From Bradyrhizobium archetypum (lineage in GTDB: Bacteria; Pseudomonadota; Alphaproteobacteria; Rhizobiales; Xanthobacteraceae): 64,000 bases of DNA. Below, one piece after another: positions 1 through 8,289 of the stretch. Each line of letters begins with the position of its first letter. Positions within the stretch are counted from its first letter, which is position 1. Location of the stretch: positions 744,001 through 808,000 of the forward strand of contig NZ_JAAVLW010000002.1 of the NCBI RefSeq assembly GCF_013114835.1, given 5' to 3'. The notes under the pieces are model-generated. The model ran no database searches. It saw only the letters and a program-made list of their open reading frames with translations, and was not told the DNA's origin. The translations under genes were made by a program, and so were the position numbers.

Positions 1-1
1 G

Positions 2-36
2 AAAAGGCCCCGCCGAAAAGGTGGGGCTTTTCTTTT
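2..36. terminator. Rho-independent terminator, probably bidirectional
   Basis: A hairpin pairs AAAAG-g-CCCC with GGGGCTTTT and is followed by CTTTT on the plus strand. The other strand also reads into a TTTTC tract. It lies 45 bp past the stop of pcaC, so it could end the pca transcript, a gene left of the window, or both. Confidence 0.7.
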
Positions 37-80
37 GTGCGCTGCCAACTTCGTGTCCCGGACGCGGGAATGGCGCCCGG

Positions 81-473
81 CTAGCTCTTCAGCAAACCCA
101 GTTCGGCGATGATCGCGCCCGCTTCCTTGACGGCGTGGTTGGCCGCCGGCACGCCGCAATAGATCGCCTGCTGCAAGAGGATTTCCTTGATGTCGTCGGG
201 CGTGAAGCCGCCTTCCGCGAGCGCCGCACGGACATGCAGGCGGAATTCATCCCACTGTCCGAGCGCCACCATGGTGCCGATGACCAGCACGCGGCGGGTG
301 CGGTGGTCGAAATGCGGCCGGGTCCAGATGTCGCCCCAGGCATAGCGGGTGATCAGATCCTGGAAGTCGGTATTGAAGGCGTTGCGGTTCTTGATCGACT
401 TGTCGACCCATTCATTGCCGAGCACCTTGCGGCGCTGCGCCATGCCGTCGTCGCGGCGTTGGTTGTCGTCCAT
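81..473 (-). CDS. pcaC: 4-carboxymuconolactone decarboxylase
   Basis: The 130-residue product matches the small CMD family. This enzyme decarboxylates 4-carboxymuconolactone to beta-ketoadipate enol-lactone in the protocatechuate pathway, in the cytoplasm. The frame is open further upstream, but that extension runs through a palindromic repeat; the start MDDNQRRDD is preceded by GGAGG-like sequence and gives the usual family length. The family C-terminal block (EILLQQAIYCGVPAAN) is clear. It is the last of three co-directional genes, pcaB-pcaD-pcaC. Whether pcaHG follow left of the window cannot be seen. Confidence 0.93.
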   Translation of the reverse strand: MDDNQRRDDGMAQRRKVLGNEWVDKSIKNRNAFNTDFQDLITRYAWGDIWTRPHFDHRTRRVLVIGTMVALGQWDEFRLHVRAALAEGGFTPDDIKEILLQQAIYCGVPAANHAVKEAGAIIAELGLLKS

Positions 474-487
474 TGATGTCTCCTCCC

Positions 488-560
488 GTCCTTGCGAGGA
501 GCGAAGCGACGAAGCAATCCGCAAGTGGTGAAATGGAGTGCTTCGCTTCGCTCGCAATGG
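488..560. repeat. Dispersed palindromic repeat, family A copy 1
   Basis: The arms read GAGGAGCGAAGCGACGAAGC and GCTTCGCTTCGCTCGCAATG and are inverted relative to each other. Related copies are at 23601-23684 and 41601-41683. This copy fills the pcaD-pcaC gap, so it would be transcribed in the pca mRNA. Confidence 0.75.
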
Positions 561-579
561 CGGCCCTGGTTGCGATCTT

Positions 580-1362
580 CTACCGTTGCGTCAAGAACCC
601 GATCACCGCGTCGGTGAAGGCGTGCGGTTGCTCGACATTTGAAATATGCGCGGCATCGAGAATGGTCATGCTGGCGACGGGAATCCGGCTGCGCATGAAT
701 TCGCCGTCGGCGATCGTCGTCGACATGTCGTGGCGGCCGGCGATGACGAGCGTCGGGCTCTTGATCTTCGGCAGCAGCTCGCGCTGGTCGAGCGTCGACA
801 GCGCCTCGCAGCAGGCGATGTAGCCCTCGACCGGCGTGGTTAGCATCATCGCCTTCATGTTGGCGGCGACTTGCGGCTGCCGCTCGCGAAAATCCGCCGT
901 CAGCCAGCCTGCCAGCACGGTGTCGGCGACCGCGGCGATGCCATCTTCCTTCACCGCCTTGATGCGCTCGTGCCAGCGCGTCGGGTCCGGGTAATGGCAG
1001 GTGGTGTTGGCTAGGATGATCTTGCCGAACCTGTCGGGCGCGTTGGCGCCGAGCCATTGCCCGACCATGCCGCCCATCGACAGGCCGCACCAATGCGTTT
1101 TCGCGATGTTAAGGTCGTCGAGGATTGCCAGCACGTCGCGACCGAAGCGTTCCAGCGAGTAGGGTCCGGGCGGCACGCTCGATTTGCCGTGGCCGCGCCG
1201 GTCGTAACGGATGACGCGGAACACTTGCGTCAACGCCTTCATCTGCGGCTCCCACATCTGCATGGTGGAGCCCAGCGAATTCGACAGCATCAGCGTCGGT
1301 CCGCCGTCGCGGCCTTCGACGGATACGTTGAGCAGGCATCCGTCGGCGTCGATCATCGGCAT
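580..1362 (-). CDS. pcaD: 3-oxoadipate enol-lactonase (alpha/beta hydrolase)
   Basis: The 260-residue alpha/beta hydrolase should hydrolyse beta-ketoadipate enol-lactone to beta-ketoadipate. The nucleophile elbow GLSMGG places Ser at about residue 95; the likely acid is Asp212 (AGRHD) and the base His239 (AAHIS). I chose the start MPMIDADG because GGAG sits 9 nt upstream; the longer frame begins in non-conserved sequence. It lies between pcaB and pcaC on the same strand. Order and neighbours support pcaD over an unrelated hydrolase. Confidence 0.92.
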   Translation of the reverse strand: MPMIDADGCLLNVSVEGRDGGPTLMLSNSLGSTMQMWEPQMKALTQVFRVIRYDRRGHGKSSVPPGPYSLERFGRDVLAILDDLNIAKTHWCGLSMGGMVGQWLGANAPDRFGKIILANTTCHYPDPTRWHERIKAVKEDGIAAVADTVLAGWLTADFRERQPQVAANMKAMMLTTPVEGYIACCEALSTLDQRELLPKIKSPTLVIAGRHDMSTTIADGEFMRSRIPVASMTILDAAHISNVEQPHAFTDAVIGFLTQR

Positions 1363-1487
1363 GGGTCTAGTCTCCGCTGTCATGCGCAGACTTGATCCGC
1401 GCATCCATCTCAAGAATTGAATCTATCCTGGATGATGGATTGCCTGGTCAAGCCCGGCAACGACATCGGAGAGATTCGTCAGCAACA

Positions 1488-2849
1488 TCACGCTTCGTCC
1501 AGCGAAGCCAGCAAACGGTCGATCAGCGCCTGCGAGGCGCCCTGATAGGCCATCGGCTCGAAAAGTTCAGCGATTTCATCAGTGCCGAGCCGCGCGGTAA
1601 TTTTCGAATCCGCGGCGAGCACCTCGCGCAGATGCTTCTTGTCCTTGACCGCCTGCTTGCTCGCGGCCTCGACCAGGTGATGCGCGTCGCTCTTGCCGAT
1701 CTTTTCGGCGAGCCGCATTGCCACCGCTTCCGCCATGATCAGCCCGTCGGTCGCGCCGAGATTTTTGCGCATGCGCGCGGCGTCGACTTCCAACCCTTCG
1801 GCGATATCGACGATCGCGGCGAGCGCGCCCGAGGTGACAAGCATCAGCGTCGGCAGCGTCGGCCATTCGGCGTGCCAGGGGCCGGCGCTGCGCTCGTGCT
1901 CCTGCACCTGAGCAGCAAATATCGTCGCGGCGAGATTGGGGGCCATGGCGGCCGCGGCAAGCGCGCTGGCCGCCGCCACAGGATTGCGCTTGTGCGGCAT
2001 GGTGGAGGAGCCGCCGCGGCCTTCACCCGATGGTTCGAACGCTTCGCCGACATCAGTCTGCATCATCAGCGAAACGTCACGCGCGATCTTGCCGCAGGTG
2101 CCGGCAAGAATCGCGAATACCGAGGCCGCTTCCGCGATGCGGTCGCGGTGGGTGTGCCAGGGCGCGTCAGGCAAGGGCAGCTTCAGCTCTCCAGCCAGCC
2201 GGTCTGCCACCTGCAATCCCTTGTCGCCGAGGGCAGCGAGGGTGCCGGCCGCGCCGCCGAATTGCAGCGCCAGCGCCTCTTCGCGCAAGCGCTCGAGCCG
2301 CGCCCGTGAGCGGTGCAGGGCTGCGGCATATTCGGCGAGCTTCAGGCCGAATGGCATCGGCAGCGCATGCTGCAGCCAGGTGCGGGCAACCACCGGAGTA
2401 TGGCGATGCTGGCGCGCCAGCCCCGCAAAGCCTGTGATTGCGCGCGCGACGTCGGCGAGCAGCACATCGATCCCGGCGCGCAGGCCGAGCATGGTGCCGG
2501 TATCGATGACATCCTGGCTGGTCGCGCCCCAATGCACGTAACGCGCCGCCGCGGCGTCCGTCCTGGCGACGTTGGATGTCAACGTCTTGACGAGGGGGAT
2601 CGCGAGATTGCCGGACCTGGTCGCCGCATCAGCCAGTGCGGCGAGGTCGAATGATTCGGCTTTGCACGCATTCGTGATCGCTGCCGCCGCATCAGCCGGA
2701 ATGACCCCCAGCGCGGCTTCGGCCCGCGCCAGCGCGGCCTCGAAATCCAGCATGTTTTGCAGGGCCGCGGCATCGTCGCACACCGCGCGCATCGCAGCGC
2801 TCGACAGCATCGGAGCAAGCAAGGGGGAAAGGGACGTGCTCATTTGCAT
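1488..2849 (-). CDS. pcaB: 3-carboxy-cis,cis-muconate cycloisomerase
   Basis: This is a 453-residue member of the fumarase/argininosuccinate lyase superfamily. The family signature GSSTMPHKRNP is at residues 280-290, and HWGATSQD around 107-113 is the other conserved active-site block. The enzyme lactonises 3-carboxy-cis,cis-muconate before PcaC and PcaD act. A second ATG two codons downstream (2843) is equally possible; neither has a strong ribosome site. It is first in the minus-strand pcaB-pcaD-pcaC group and divergent from the cox cluster; no adjacent pcaQ or pcaR regulator is visible. Confidence 0.93.
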   Translation of the reverse strand: MQMSTSLSPLLAPMLSSAAMRAVCDDAAALQNMLDFEAALARAEAALGVIPADAAAAITNACKAESFDLAALADAATRSGNLAIPLVKTLTSNVARTDAAAARYVHWGATSQDVIDTGTMLGLRAGIDVLLADVARAITGFAGLARQHRHTPVVARTWLQHALPMPFGLKLAEYAAALHRSRARLERLREEALALQFGGAAGTLAALGDKGLQVADRLAGELKLPLPDAPWHTHRDRIAEAASVFAILAGTCGKIARDVSLMMQTDVGEAFEPSGEGRGGSSTMPHKRNPVAAASALAAAAMAPNLAATIFAAQVQEHERSAGPWHAEWPTLPTLMLVTSGALAAIVDIAEGLEVDAARMRKNLGATDGLIMAEAVAMRLAEKIGKSDAHHLVEAASKQAVKDKKHLREVLAADSKITARLGTDEIAELFEPMAYQGASQALIDRLLASLDEA

Positions 2850-3003
2850 GCGACCTAACCATTCCGGCCAGTCAATGCCAATGCCCTTGTCGCTTGTCCT
2901 TGTTGCACGTGCGAAGTTGTTTCGCTCATTGCCCTTCCTTTTGGCCCGGGCGTGCTTTACTTGGGGGGAATATCAGGCTGACGCGATCCTAGGAGGCACT
3001 CCC

Positions 3004-3450
3004 ATGGCCATGACGATGAACGGCGAAGTCCAGCTTGCGGCATCGCGCGAGGCCGTGTGGGACAAACTAAATGATCCGGAAGTGCTGAAGGCCTGTATCC
3101 CCGGCTGCGAGGAGCTGGAAAAGACTGATGAAACCAGCTTTCGCGCCACTGCCAAGATGAAGGTCGGCCCGGTCTCGGCCCGCTTCAAGGGCAAGGTCAC
3201 GCTCAGCGATCTCGACCCGCCCAACGGCTACAAGATCTCGGGCGAAGGCGAGGGCGGCGTCGCCGGCTTTGCCAAGGGTGGTGCGACGGTCGCGCTCACC
3301 GAAAAGGATGGCGGTACGCTCCTGAGCTACAATGTCGAGGCGCAGATTGGCGGCAAGCTGGCCCAGCTCGGACAGCGCCTGATCAACGGCGCAGCCAAGA
3401 AACTGGCCGACGAATTCTTTGCCAATTTCGGCAAGGCCGTGCAGGGCTGA
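3004..3450 (+). CDS. coxG: CoxG-like SRPBCC protein (CO dehydrogenase subunit G family)
   Basis: The 148-residue protein matches the CoxG family of START/SRPBCC-fold proteins. In Oligotropha-type systems CoxG is thought to help anchor CO dehydrogenase to the membrane. I chose ATG 3004 because AGGAGG lies 7 nt upstream and the mature-looking sequence begins [14 protein letters not shown]; the frame is open well upstream, but that part overlaps the divergent promoter region. The family motif PGCEEL and the glycine-rich [13 protein letters not shown] block are present. It heads the plus-strand cox cluster. Confidence 0.88.
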   Translation: MAMTMNGEVQLAASREAVWDKLNDPEVLKACIPGCEELEKTDETSFRATAKMKVGPVSARFKGKVTLSDLDPPNGYKISGEGEGGVAGFAKGGATVALTEKDGGTLLSYNVEAQIGGKLAQLGQRLINGAAKKLADEFFANFGKAVQG

Positions 3451-3631
3451 TTCTGGCTCGTCCCAATCCCGCGGGCCGTGTCGGCTAGTCCCGTCAAGTC
3501 GCTCAGGCCATGCCCCAGACGAGGGGCTCCTGAGGTTGCTCATTACCGGGAGGGCCCATATTATGACCTTTGGAATGACTATAAACGCCTGCGCGGCCGA
3601 TACTGCGGCGGTGCAGCCCAAGAGAGTGCTG

Positions 3632-4111
3632 ATGGCCAAGATTTCCTTGATCGTGAACGGTAATCCCGTAAACGCCAATATCGATCCCCGTACCCTGCTG
3701 GTCCAGTTTCTGCGGGAAAATCTCCGGCTGACGGGCACCCATGTCGGCTGCGATACCTCGCAATGCGGCGCTTGCGTCGTGCATCTCGACGGCAAGGCGG
3801 TCAAGTCGTGCACCACGCTTGCGGTGATGGCCGATGGGCACGAGGTCCGGACCATCGAAGGCCTCGCCGCCGACGGCGCGCCGCTGCATCCGATGCAGGA
3901 AGCCTTCCGCGAGCATCACGGCTTGCAGTGCGGCTTCTGCACCCCCGGCATGATCATGACCGCGGTCGACCTGGTCAATCGCAAGGGCCACGACCTTTCG
4001 GACGATGTCATTCGCGAGGAGCTTGAGGGCAATCTGTGCCGCTGCACCGGCTATCAGAACATCGTGACGTCGATCGCCGCCGGCGCCAAGGCGATGGCCA
4101 AATCCGCGTAA
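3632..4111 (+). CDS. coxS: [2Fe-2S] small subunit of a CO/xanthine dehydrogenase-type molybdenum hydroxylase
   Basis: The 159-residue protein has the two [2Fe-2S] clusters of this family: a plant-ferredoxin type at Cys40, 45, 48 and 60, and a helical C-terminal type at Cys100, 103, 136 and 138. It would pass electrons from the molybdenum site to the FAD subunit. I chose [10 protein letters not shown] from family length, but ATG 3563, 24 codons upstream in frame, has a stronger ribosome site (GGGAGGG at 3548-3554). The next gene is the FAD subunit, only 45 bp away. The usual large subunit is missing, so the true substrate is unknown. Confidence 0.9.
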   Translation: MAKISLIVNGNPVNANIDPRTLLVQFLRENLRLTGTHVGCDTSQCGACVVHLDGKAVKSCTTLAVMADGHEVRTIEGLAADGAPLHPMQEAFREHHGLQCGFCTPGMIMTAVDLVNRKGHDLSDDVIREELEGNLCRCTGYQNIVTSIAAGAKAMAKSA

Positions 4112-4156
4112 CTTCGCTCAATCGATTTCATCGCGAGTAGCGATCAGGAAGTTCTC

Positions 4157-4960
4157 ATGTACGAATTCAAATATCATCGTCCGGCGACCGTGCGGCAGGC
4201 CGCCAACCTGCTGGTGAAGAACGAGGACGCCAAGGTGATCGCCGGCGGCCATACGCTGGTGCCGGTCATGAAGCAAAGGCTCGCCAGCCCGCCGCATCTG
4301 GTGGACCTCTCCCATATCGAAGGGCTCAACGCCATCGAGATGAAGGGCCGCTCGCTGGTGATCGGCGCGACCGCCACGCATGCCGACGTCGCGAATTCCG
4401 CCACGGTGCGCGAAGCGATTCCCGCACTCGCCGAACTCGCCAGCGGAATCGGCGATCCCGCGGTGCGGCACAAGGGCACGATCGGCGGATCGCTCGCCAA
4501 CAACGACCCGACCGCGGATTACCCGGCCGCGGTGCTCGCGCTCGGCGCCACCATCGTCACCAACAAGCGCCGGCTGAAAGCGGAGGAATTCTTTCAGGGC
4601 CTGTTCTCGACGGCGCTGGAGAACGACGAGATCATCACCAGGGTGATGTTCCCGCTGCCGAAGAAGGCGGCCTATATCAAATTCCGCAACCAGGCCTCGC
4701 GTTATGCGTTGGTCGGTGTGTTCGTCGCCAGGCGGCCGTCGGACGTACGCGTGGCGGTAACCGGCGCGGGTTCGGACGGCGTGTTCCGCGCCACCGCGTT
4801 CGAGGAGGCTTTGAAGAAGCGCTTCTCGCACAAGGTGCTCGAAGGCATTTCGGCGTCGCCCGAAGGGCTGAACAGCGATCTGCACGGCAGCGCCGAATAC
4901 CGCGCGCACCTCATTGGCGTGCTGACACGGCGCGCCGTCGAAGCCGCGACGGCGAAGTAG
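4157..4960 (+). CDS. coxM: FAD-binding medium subunit of a CO/xanthine dehydrogenase-type enzyme
   Basis: The 267-residue protein has both FAD-binding motifs of the medium subunit family: AGGHTLVPVMK at 29-39 and TIGGSLANNDPTADYP at 108-123. It would take electrons from CoxS and pass them to a quinone or other acceptor. An AGGAAG ribosome site lies 7 nt before the ATG. In form II clusters the usual order is coxS-coxL-coxM; here coxM follows coxS directly. Confidence 0.9.
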   Translation: MYEFKYHRPATVRQAANLLVKNEDAKVIAGGHTLVPVMKQRLASPPHLVDLSHIEGLNAIEMKGRSLVIGATATHADVANSATVREAIPALAELASGIGDPAVRHKGTIGGSLANNDPTADYPAAVLALGATIVTNKRRLKAEEFFQGLFSTALENDEIITRVMFPLPKKAAYIKFRNQASRYALVGVFVARRPSDVRVAVTGAGSDGVFRATAFEEALKKRFSHKVLEGISASPEGLNSDLHGSAEYRAHLIGVLTRRAVEAATAK

Positions 4961-5009
4961 GTTTGCCGACCCGTTTGCCTGTTTCCGGCTCATCAAGATT
5001 GGCTATCCC

Positions 5010-5918
5010 ATGAGTGCATCGGCGCCGCCCAAATCCGTCGATGGGATGCTCGAACTCCTGACCTCGCGCGGCTACCTCGCGGAGCGCTCGCTGGCGACGG
5101 TGACCTATCTGTCGCTGCGCATGGGTCGGCCGCTGTTTCTCGAAGGCGAGGCCGGCGTCGGCAAGACCGAGATCGCAAAGGTCCTGTCGGCGGCGCTCGG
5201 GCGCAAGCTGATCCGCCTACAATGCTATGAGGGGCTCGACGTCGCTTCCGCCGTGTATGAGTGGAGCAGCGCGGCGCAGATGATCGCGATCCGACTCGCC
5301 GAAGCCGCCGGCGATACCGACCGCGAGCAATTGTCGTCGGACATCTTTGCCGAGCGGTTTCTGATCAAGCGCCCGCTGCTGCAGGCCTTGGAGCCAGATG
5401 TGGCCGGCGCGCCGGTGCTGTTGATCGACGAGCTCGACCGCGCCGACGAGGCGTTCGAGGCGTACCTCTTGGAAATCCTCAGCGACTTCCAGGTCACGAT
5501 CCCCGAATTCGGTACCATCAAGGCGCCGCATCCGCCAATCGTCATCATCACCTCGAACCGCACGCGCGAGATCCACGACGCGCTGAAGCGCCGCTGCCTC
5601 TATCACTGGGTCGATTATCCCGAAGCCGAGCGCGAACTGGCGATCGTCAAGTCGCGGGTACCAGGCATTTCCGCAAAGCTGTCGCAGCAGGTCGTCCACT
5701 TCGTGCAGGCGCTGCGCGACCAAGACTTCTACAAGTCGCCGGGCGTCGCCGAGACCATCGACTGGGCCACCGCGCTGACCGAGCTCGACGCCCGCTCGCT
5801 CACGCCACAACTGGTCGGAGATACCCTGGGCGCGCTGTTGAAATACCAGGACGACATCGCGCGCATGCAGGGCGACACGCTGCAGAAGGTTTTGAAGGAA
5901 GCGACGAGCGAGACGTAG
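5010..5918 (+). CDS. coxD: CoxD-like MoxR-family AAA+ ATPase
   Basis: The 302-residue MoxR-type AAA+ protein has Walker A GEAGVGKTE (46-54) and Walker B VLLIDELDRAD (136-146). In the Oligotropha system CoxD acts as a chaperone in assembling the Mo-Cu active site, working with the VWA protein CoxE. It lies between coxM and coxE; a long palindromic repeat (5923-6000) separates it from coxE. Presence of this maturation gene suggests that a CO-dehydrogenase-type enzyme is or was made. Confidence 0.9.
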   Translation: MSASAPPKSVDGMLELLTSRGYLAERSLATVTYLSLRMGRPLFLEGEAGVGKTEIAKVLSAALGRKLIRLQCYEGLDVASAVYEWSSAAQMIAIRLAEAAGDTDREQLSSDIFAERFLIKRPLLQALEPDVAGAPVLLIDELDRADEAFEAYLLEILSDFQVTIPEFGTIKAPHPPIVIITSNRTREIHDALKRRCLYHWVDYPEAERELAIVKSRVPGISAKLSQQVVHFVQALRDQDFYKSPGVAETIDWATALTELDARSLTPQLVGDTLGALLKYQDDIARMQGDTLQKVLKEATSET

Positions 5919-5922
5919 CCGT

Positions 5923-6000
5923 CGTCATTCCGGGGCACGCGAAGCGTGAACCCGGAATCTCGAGATTCCGGGTTCACGCTTCGCGTGCCCGGAATGACGG
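5923..6000. repeat. Dispersed palindromic repeat, family B copy 1
   Basis: This is a near-perfect palindrome about 75 nt long, centred on CTCGAG and ending in GTCATTCCGGG and CCCGGAATGAC. It fills the coxD-coxE gap and would form a long hairpin in the cox mRNA. Related copies are at 27480, 29812, 48011 and 57890. Confidence 0.85.
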
Positions 6001-6017
6001 CGGAGGTTAGTTGCACC

Positions 6018-7223
6018 ATGACGACCATCGACCACCTCAATCCCCCGACCGGGCACATGGCCGACAACGTCATCGGCTTCGCCCGCGCGCTCCGCGCGGC
6101 CGGCATTCCGGTCGGCCCCGGTGCCGTCATCGACGCGCTCGACGCGCTGCAAATGATCGAGATCGGCAGCCGCGCCGACGTCTACGCCACGCTGGAGGCG
6201 ATCTTCGTCAAGCGCCACGAGCATGCGCTGATCTTTGCGCAGGCCTTCGACCTGTTCTTCCGCGCCGCCGAAGACTGGAAGCACATGCTGGATTCGGTGC
6301 CGCTGCCGGACCATGCCAAGAAGAAGCCGCCGCCGGCCTCACGCCGCGTGCAGGAGGCATTGGCGCAGCCTTCGATGCGCGATGAGACGCAGGAGGTCGA
6401 GCAGCAGGAACTGCGGCTCTCCGTCTCCGACAAGGAGATCCTGCAGAAAAAGGATTTTGCGCAGATGAGCGCGGCGGAGATTGCCGAGGTCACCCGCGCC
6501 ATTGCCAACATGAAGCTGCCGCAGGCCGAGCTGCGCACCCGCCGTTACCAGCCCGACGCCAAAGGGCTGCGGCTCGACATGCGCCGCACACTCCGCAGCT
6601 CCTTGCGCACGGGTGGCGAGATCATCGAGATCAGAAAGCTCGGGCGGATCGAGAAGCCGGCGCCGATCGTGGCGCTCCTGGATATCTCGGGCTCGATGAG
6701 CGAATATACCCGCCTGTTCCTGCATTTCCTCCACGCTATCACCGATGCGCGCAAGCGCGTCTCGGTATTCCTGTTCGGCACCCGGCTGACTAATGTGACG
6801 CGCGCGCTGCGGGCCAAGGATCCGGACGAGGCGCTGGCGAGCTGTTCGTCGTCGGTCGAGGACTGGGCCGGCGGCACTCGGATCGCCACCTCGCTGCACT
6901 CTTTCAACAAGTTATGGGGCCGGCGCGTGCTCGGGCAGGGCGCCATCGTGCTCTTGATCTCCGACGGGCTCGAGCGCGAGGCCGACGCCAAGCTCGCCTT
7001 CGAGATGGACCGTCTGCACCGCTCCTGCCGCCGCCTGATCTGGCTCAATCCATTGTTGCGCTACAGCGGGTTTGAGGCCAAGGCACAGGGCATCAAAATG
7101 ATGCTGCCGCACGTTGACGAATTCCGCCCGGTGCATAACTTGACGTCGATGGAAGGGCTGATCGAGGCGCTTTCGGCGCCGCCCCCGCCGCACCACATGA
7201 GCCGCATCCGCTCAGCAGCTTGA
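6018..7223 (+). CDS. coxE: CoxE-like VWA-domain protein
   Basis: The 401-residue protein has a C-terminal von Willebrand A domain with the MIDAS motif DISGS at 222-226 and conserved GGTRI further on. CoxE-type proteins pair with MoxR ATPases in cofactor insertion for molybdenum hydroxylases. ATG 6018 is preceded by GGAGG at 6002-6006; upstream in-frame sequence is repeat-derived. It ends just before the XdhC-type gene. Confidence 0.9.
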   Translation: MTTIDHLNPPTGHMADNVIGFARALRAAGIPVGPGAVIDALDALQMIEIGSRADVYATLEAIFVKRHEHALIFAQAFDLFFRAAEDWKHMLDSVPLPDHAKKKPPPASRRVQEALAQPSMRDETQEVEQQELRLSVSDKEILQKKDFAQMSAAEIAEVTRAIANMKLPQAELRTRRYQPDAKGLRLDMRRTLRSSLRTGGEIIEIRKLGRIEKPAPIVALLDISGSMSEYTRLFLHFLHAITDARKRVSVFLFGTRLTNVTRALRAKDPDEALASCSSSVEDWAGGTRIATSLHSFNKLWGRRVLGQGAIVLLISDGLEREADAKLAFEMDRLHRSCRRLIWLNPLLRYSGFEAKAQGIKMMLPHVDEFRPVHNLTSMEGLIEALSAPPPPHHMSRIRSAA

Positions 7224-7234
7224 AAGGGCATCCC

Positions 7235-7564
7235 ATGCTCAACCGCGACGAAGACATTCTGCAGGCCGCCGAGAACTGGCAGAAGGCCGGCCACGGCGTG
7301 GCGCTCGCGACCGTGGTCGAGACCTGGGGCTCGGCACCGCGGCCGGCCGGCTCCAGCCTCGTCATCAACGATGACGGCACGTTCTTGGGCTCGGTCTCCG
7401 GCGGCTGCGTCGAGGGCGCTGTCGTGACCGAGGCGCTGGACGTGATCGCCAGCGGCAAGCCCAAGATGCTGGAGTTCGGCGTGGCCGACGAGACCGCCTG
7501 GAATGTCGGCCTGTCCTGCGGCGGCACCATCCGCGTCTTCGTCGAAAAGGTGGGGCAATCGTGA
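7235..7564 (+). CDS. XdhC/CoxI-family protein, N-terminal-type domain
   Basis: The 109-residue protein carries the XdhC_CoxI domain with WGSAPRPAGSSL and GSVSGGCVEG (about 31-61). XdhC-type proteins bind molybdenum cofactor and help sulfurate and insert it into xanthine or CO dehydrogenase-type enzymes. ATG 7235 fits AAGGG 8 nt upstream. The stop overlaps the GTG of the next gene by 4 nt, so translation is probably coupled. Single-polypeptide XdhC proteins join this domain to a Rossmann domain; here the two are separate genes. Confidence 0.87.
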   Translation: MLNRDEDILQAAENWQKAGHGVALATVVETWGSAPRPAGSSLVINDDGTFLGSVSGGCVEGAVVTEALDVIASGKPKMLEFGVADETAWNVGLSCGGTIRVFVEKVGQS

Positions 7565-8289
7565 AGCTCGAAACCCTCACACAGCTCAATGCCGAGCGCG
7601 CCGCACGCCGCCCGGTCATCGTTGTCACCGATGTCGCCACTGGCGATCAGCGGCTGGTCAAAGCCAAGGACATCGCCACCGATCCGCTGGGCGCCGAACT
7701 TTCCAAGCAGCTCCGCATGGGCAAGAGCGGCATGATCGAGAGTGGCGGCAAGAAGCTGTTCCTCAATGTCTACGCGCCGACCGCGCGGCTCGTCGTCGTC
7801 GGCGCGGTCCATATCAGCCAGGCACTGGCGCCGCTGGCTCGCTCGCTTGACTACGACGTGACGGTGGTCGATCCGCGCACGGCGTTCGCAAGCCCCGAGC
7901 GCTTCCCCGACGTGCCGCTGATCGCCGAATGGCCCGATGTGGCGCTGCCGCCGCTCAACATCGATCACTACACGGCGTTTGTCGCGCTGACGCATGATCC
8001 CAAGATCGACGACCCGGCGTTGCTGCATGCATTCGAGCGCGACTGCTTCTATATCGGCGCGCTCGGCTCGCGAAAGACTCACGCCAAGCGCGCGGAGCGG
8101 CTGAAGGCGCAGGGCGCTGATGACGCCGACATCGCGCGCATCCATGCCCCGATCGGGCTTTCGATTGGCGCGGTATCGCCGTCCGAGATCGCGGTCGCGA
8201 TCATGGCCGAAATCACCGCCGAGCTGCGGCTGCCCAAAGAAGGCCTGAAGCAAGGCGAGAAGCAAACCGCGAAGGTGCAGGCGGCATGA
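7561..8289 (+). CDS. XdhC/CoxF-family protein with C-terminal Rossmann domain
   Basis: The 242-residue protein starts with GTG and overlaps the preceding gene by 4 nt. It has a short N-terminal XdhC-like segment and a C-terminal XdhC Rossmann domain (LVVVGAVHISQALAPLA near 80-97, then YIGALGSRKTHAKR and HAPIGLSIGAVSPSEIAVAI). The two XdhC-type genes together probably deliver matured molybdenum cofactor to the target enzyme. It overlaps the next gene through ATGA, which suggests one tightly coupled operon. Confidence 0.88.
   Translation: MKLETLTQLNAERAARRPVIVVTDVATGDQRLVKAKDIATDPLGAELSKQLRMGKSGMIESGGKKLFLNVYAPTARLVVVGAVHISQALAPLARSLDYDVTVVDPRTAFASPERFPDVPLIAEWPDVALPPLNIDHYTAFVALTHDPKIDDPALLHAFERDCFYIGALGSRKTHAKRAERLKAQGADDADIARIHAPIGLSIGAVSPSEIAVAIMAEITAELRLPKEGLKQGEKQTAKVQAA

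Noticed and set aside
488..560. CRISPR-like repeat
   Set aside because: The repeats are single dispersed palindromes without regular spacers or cas genes.
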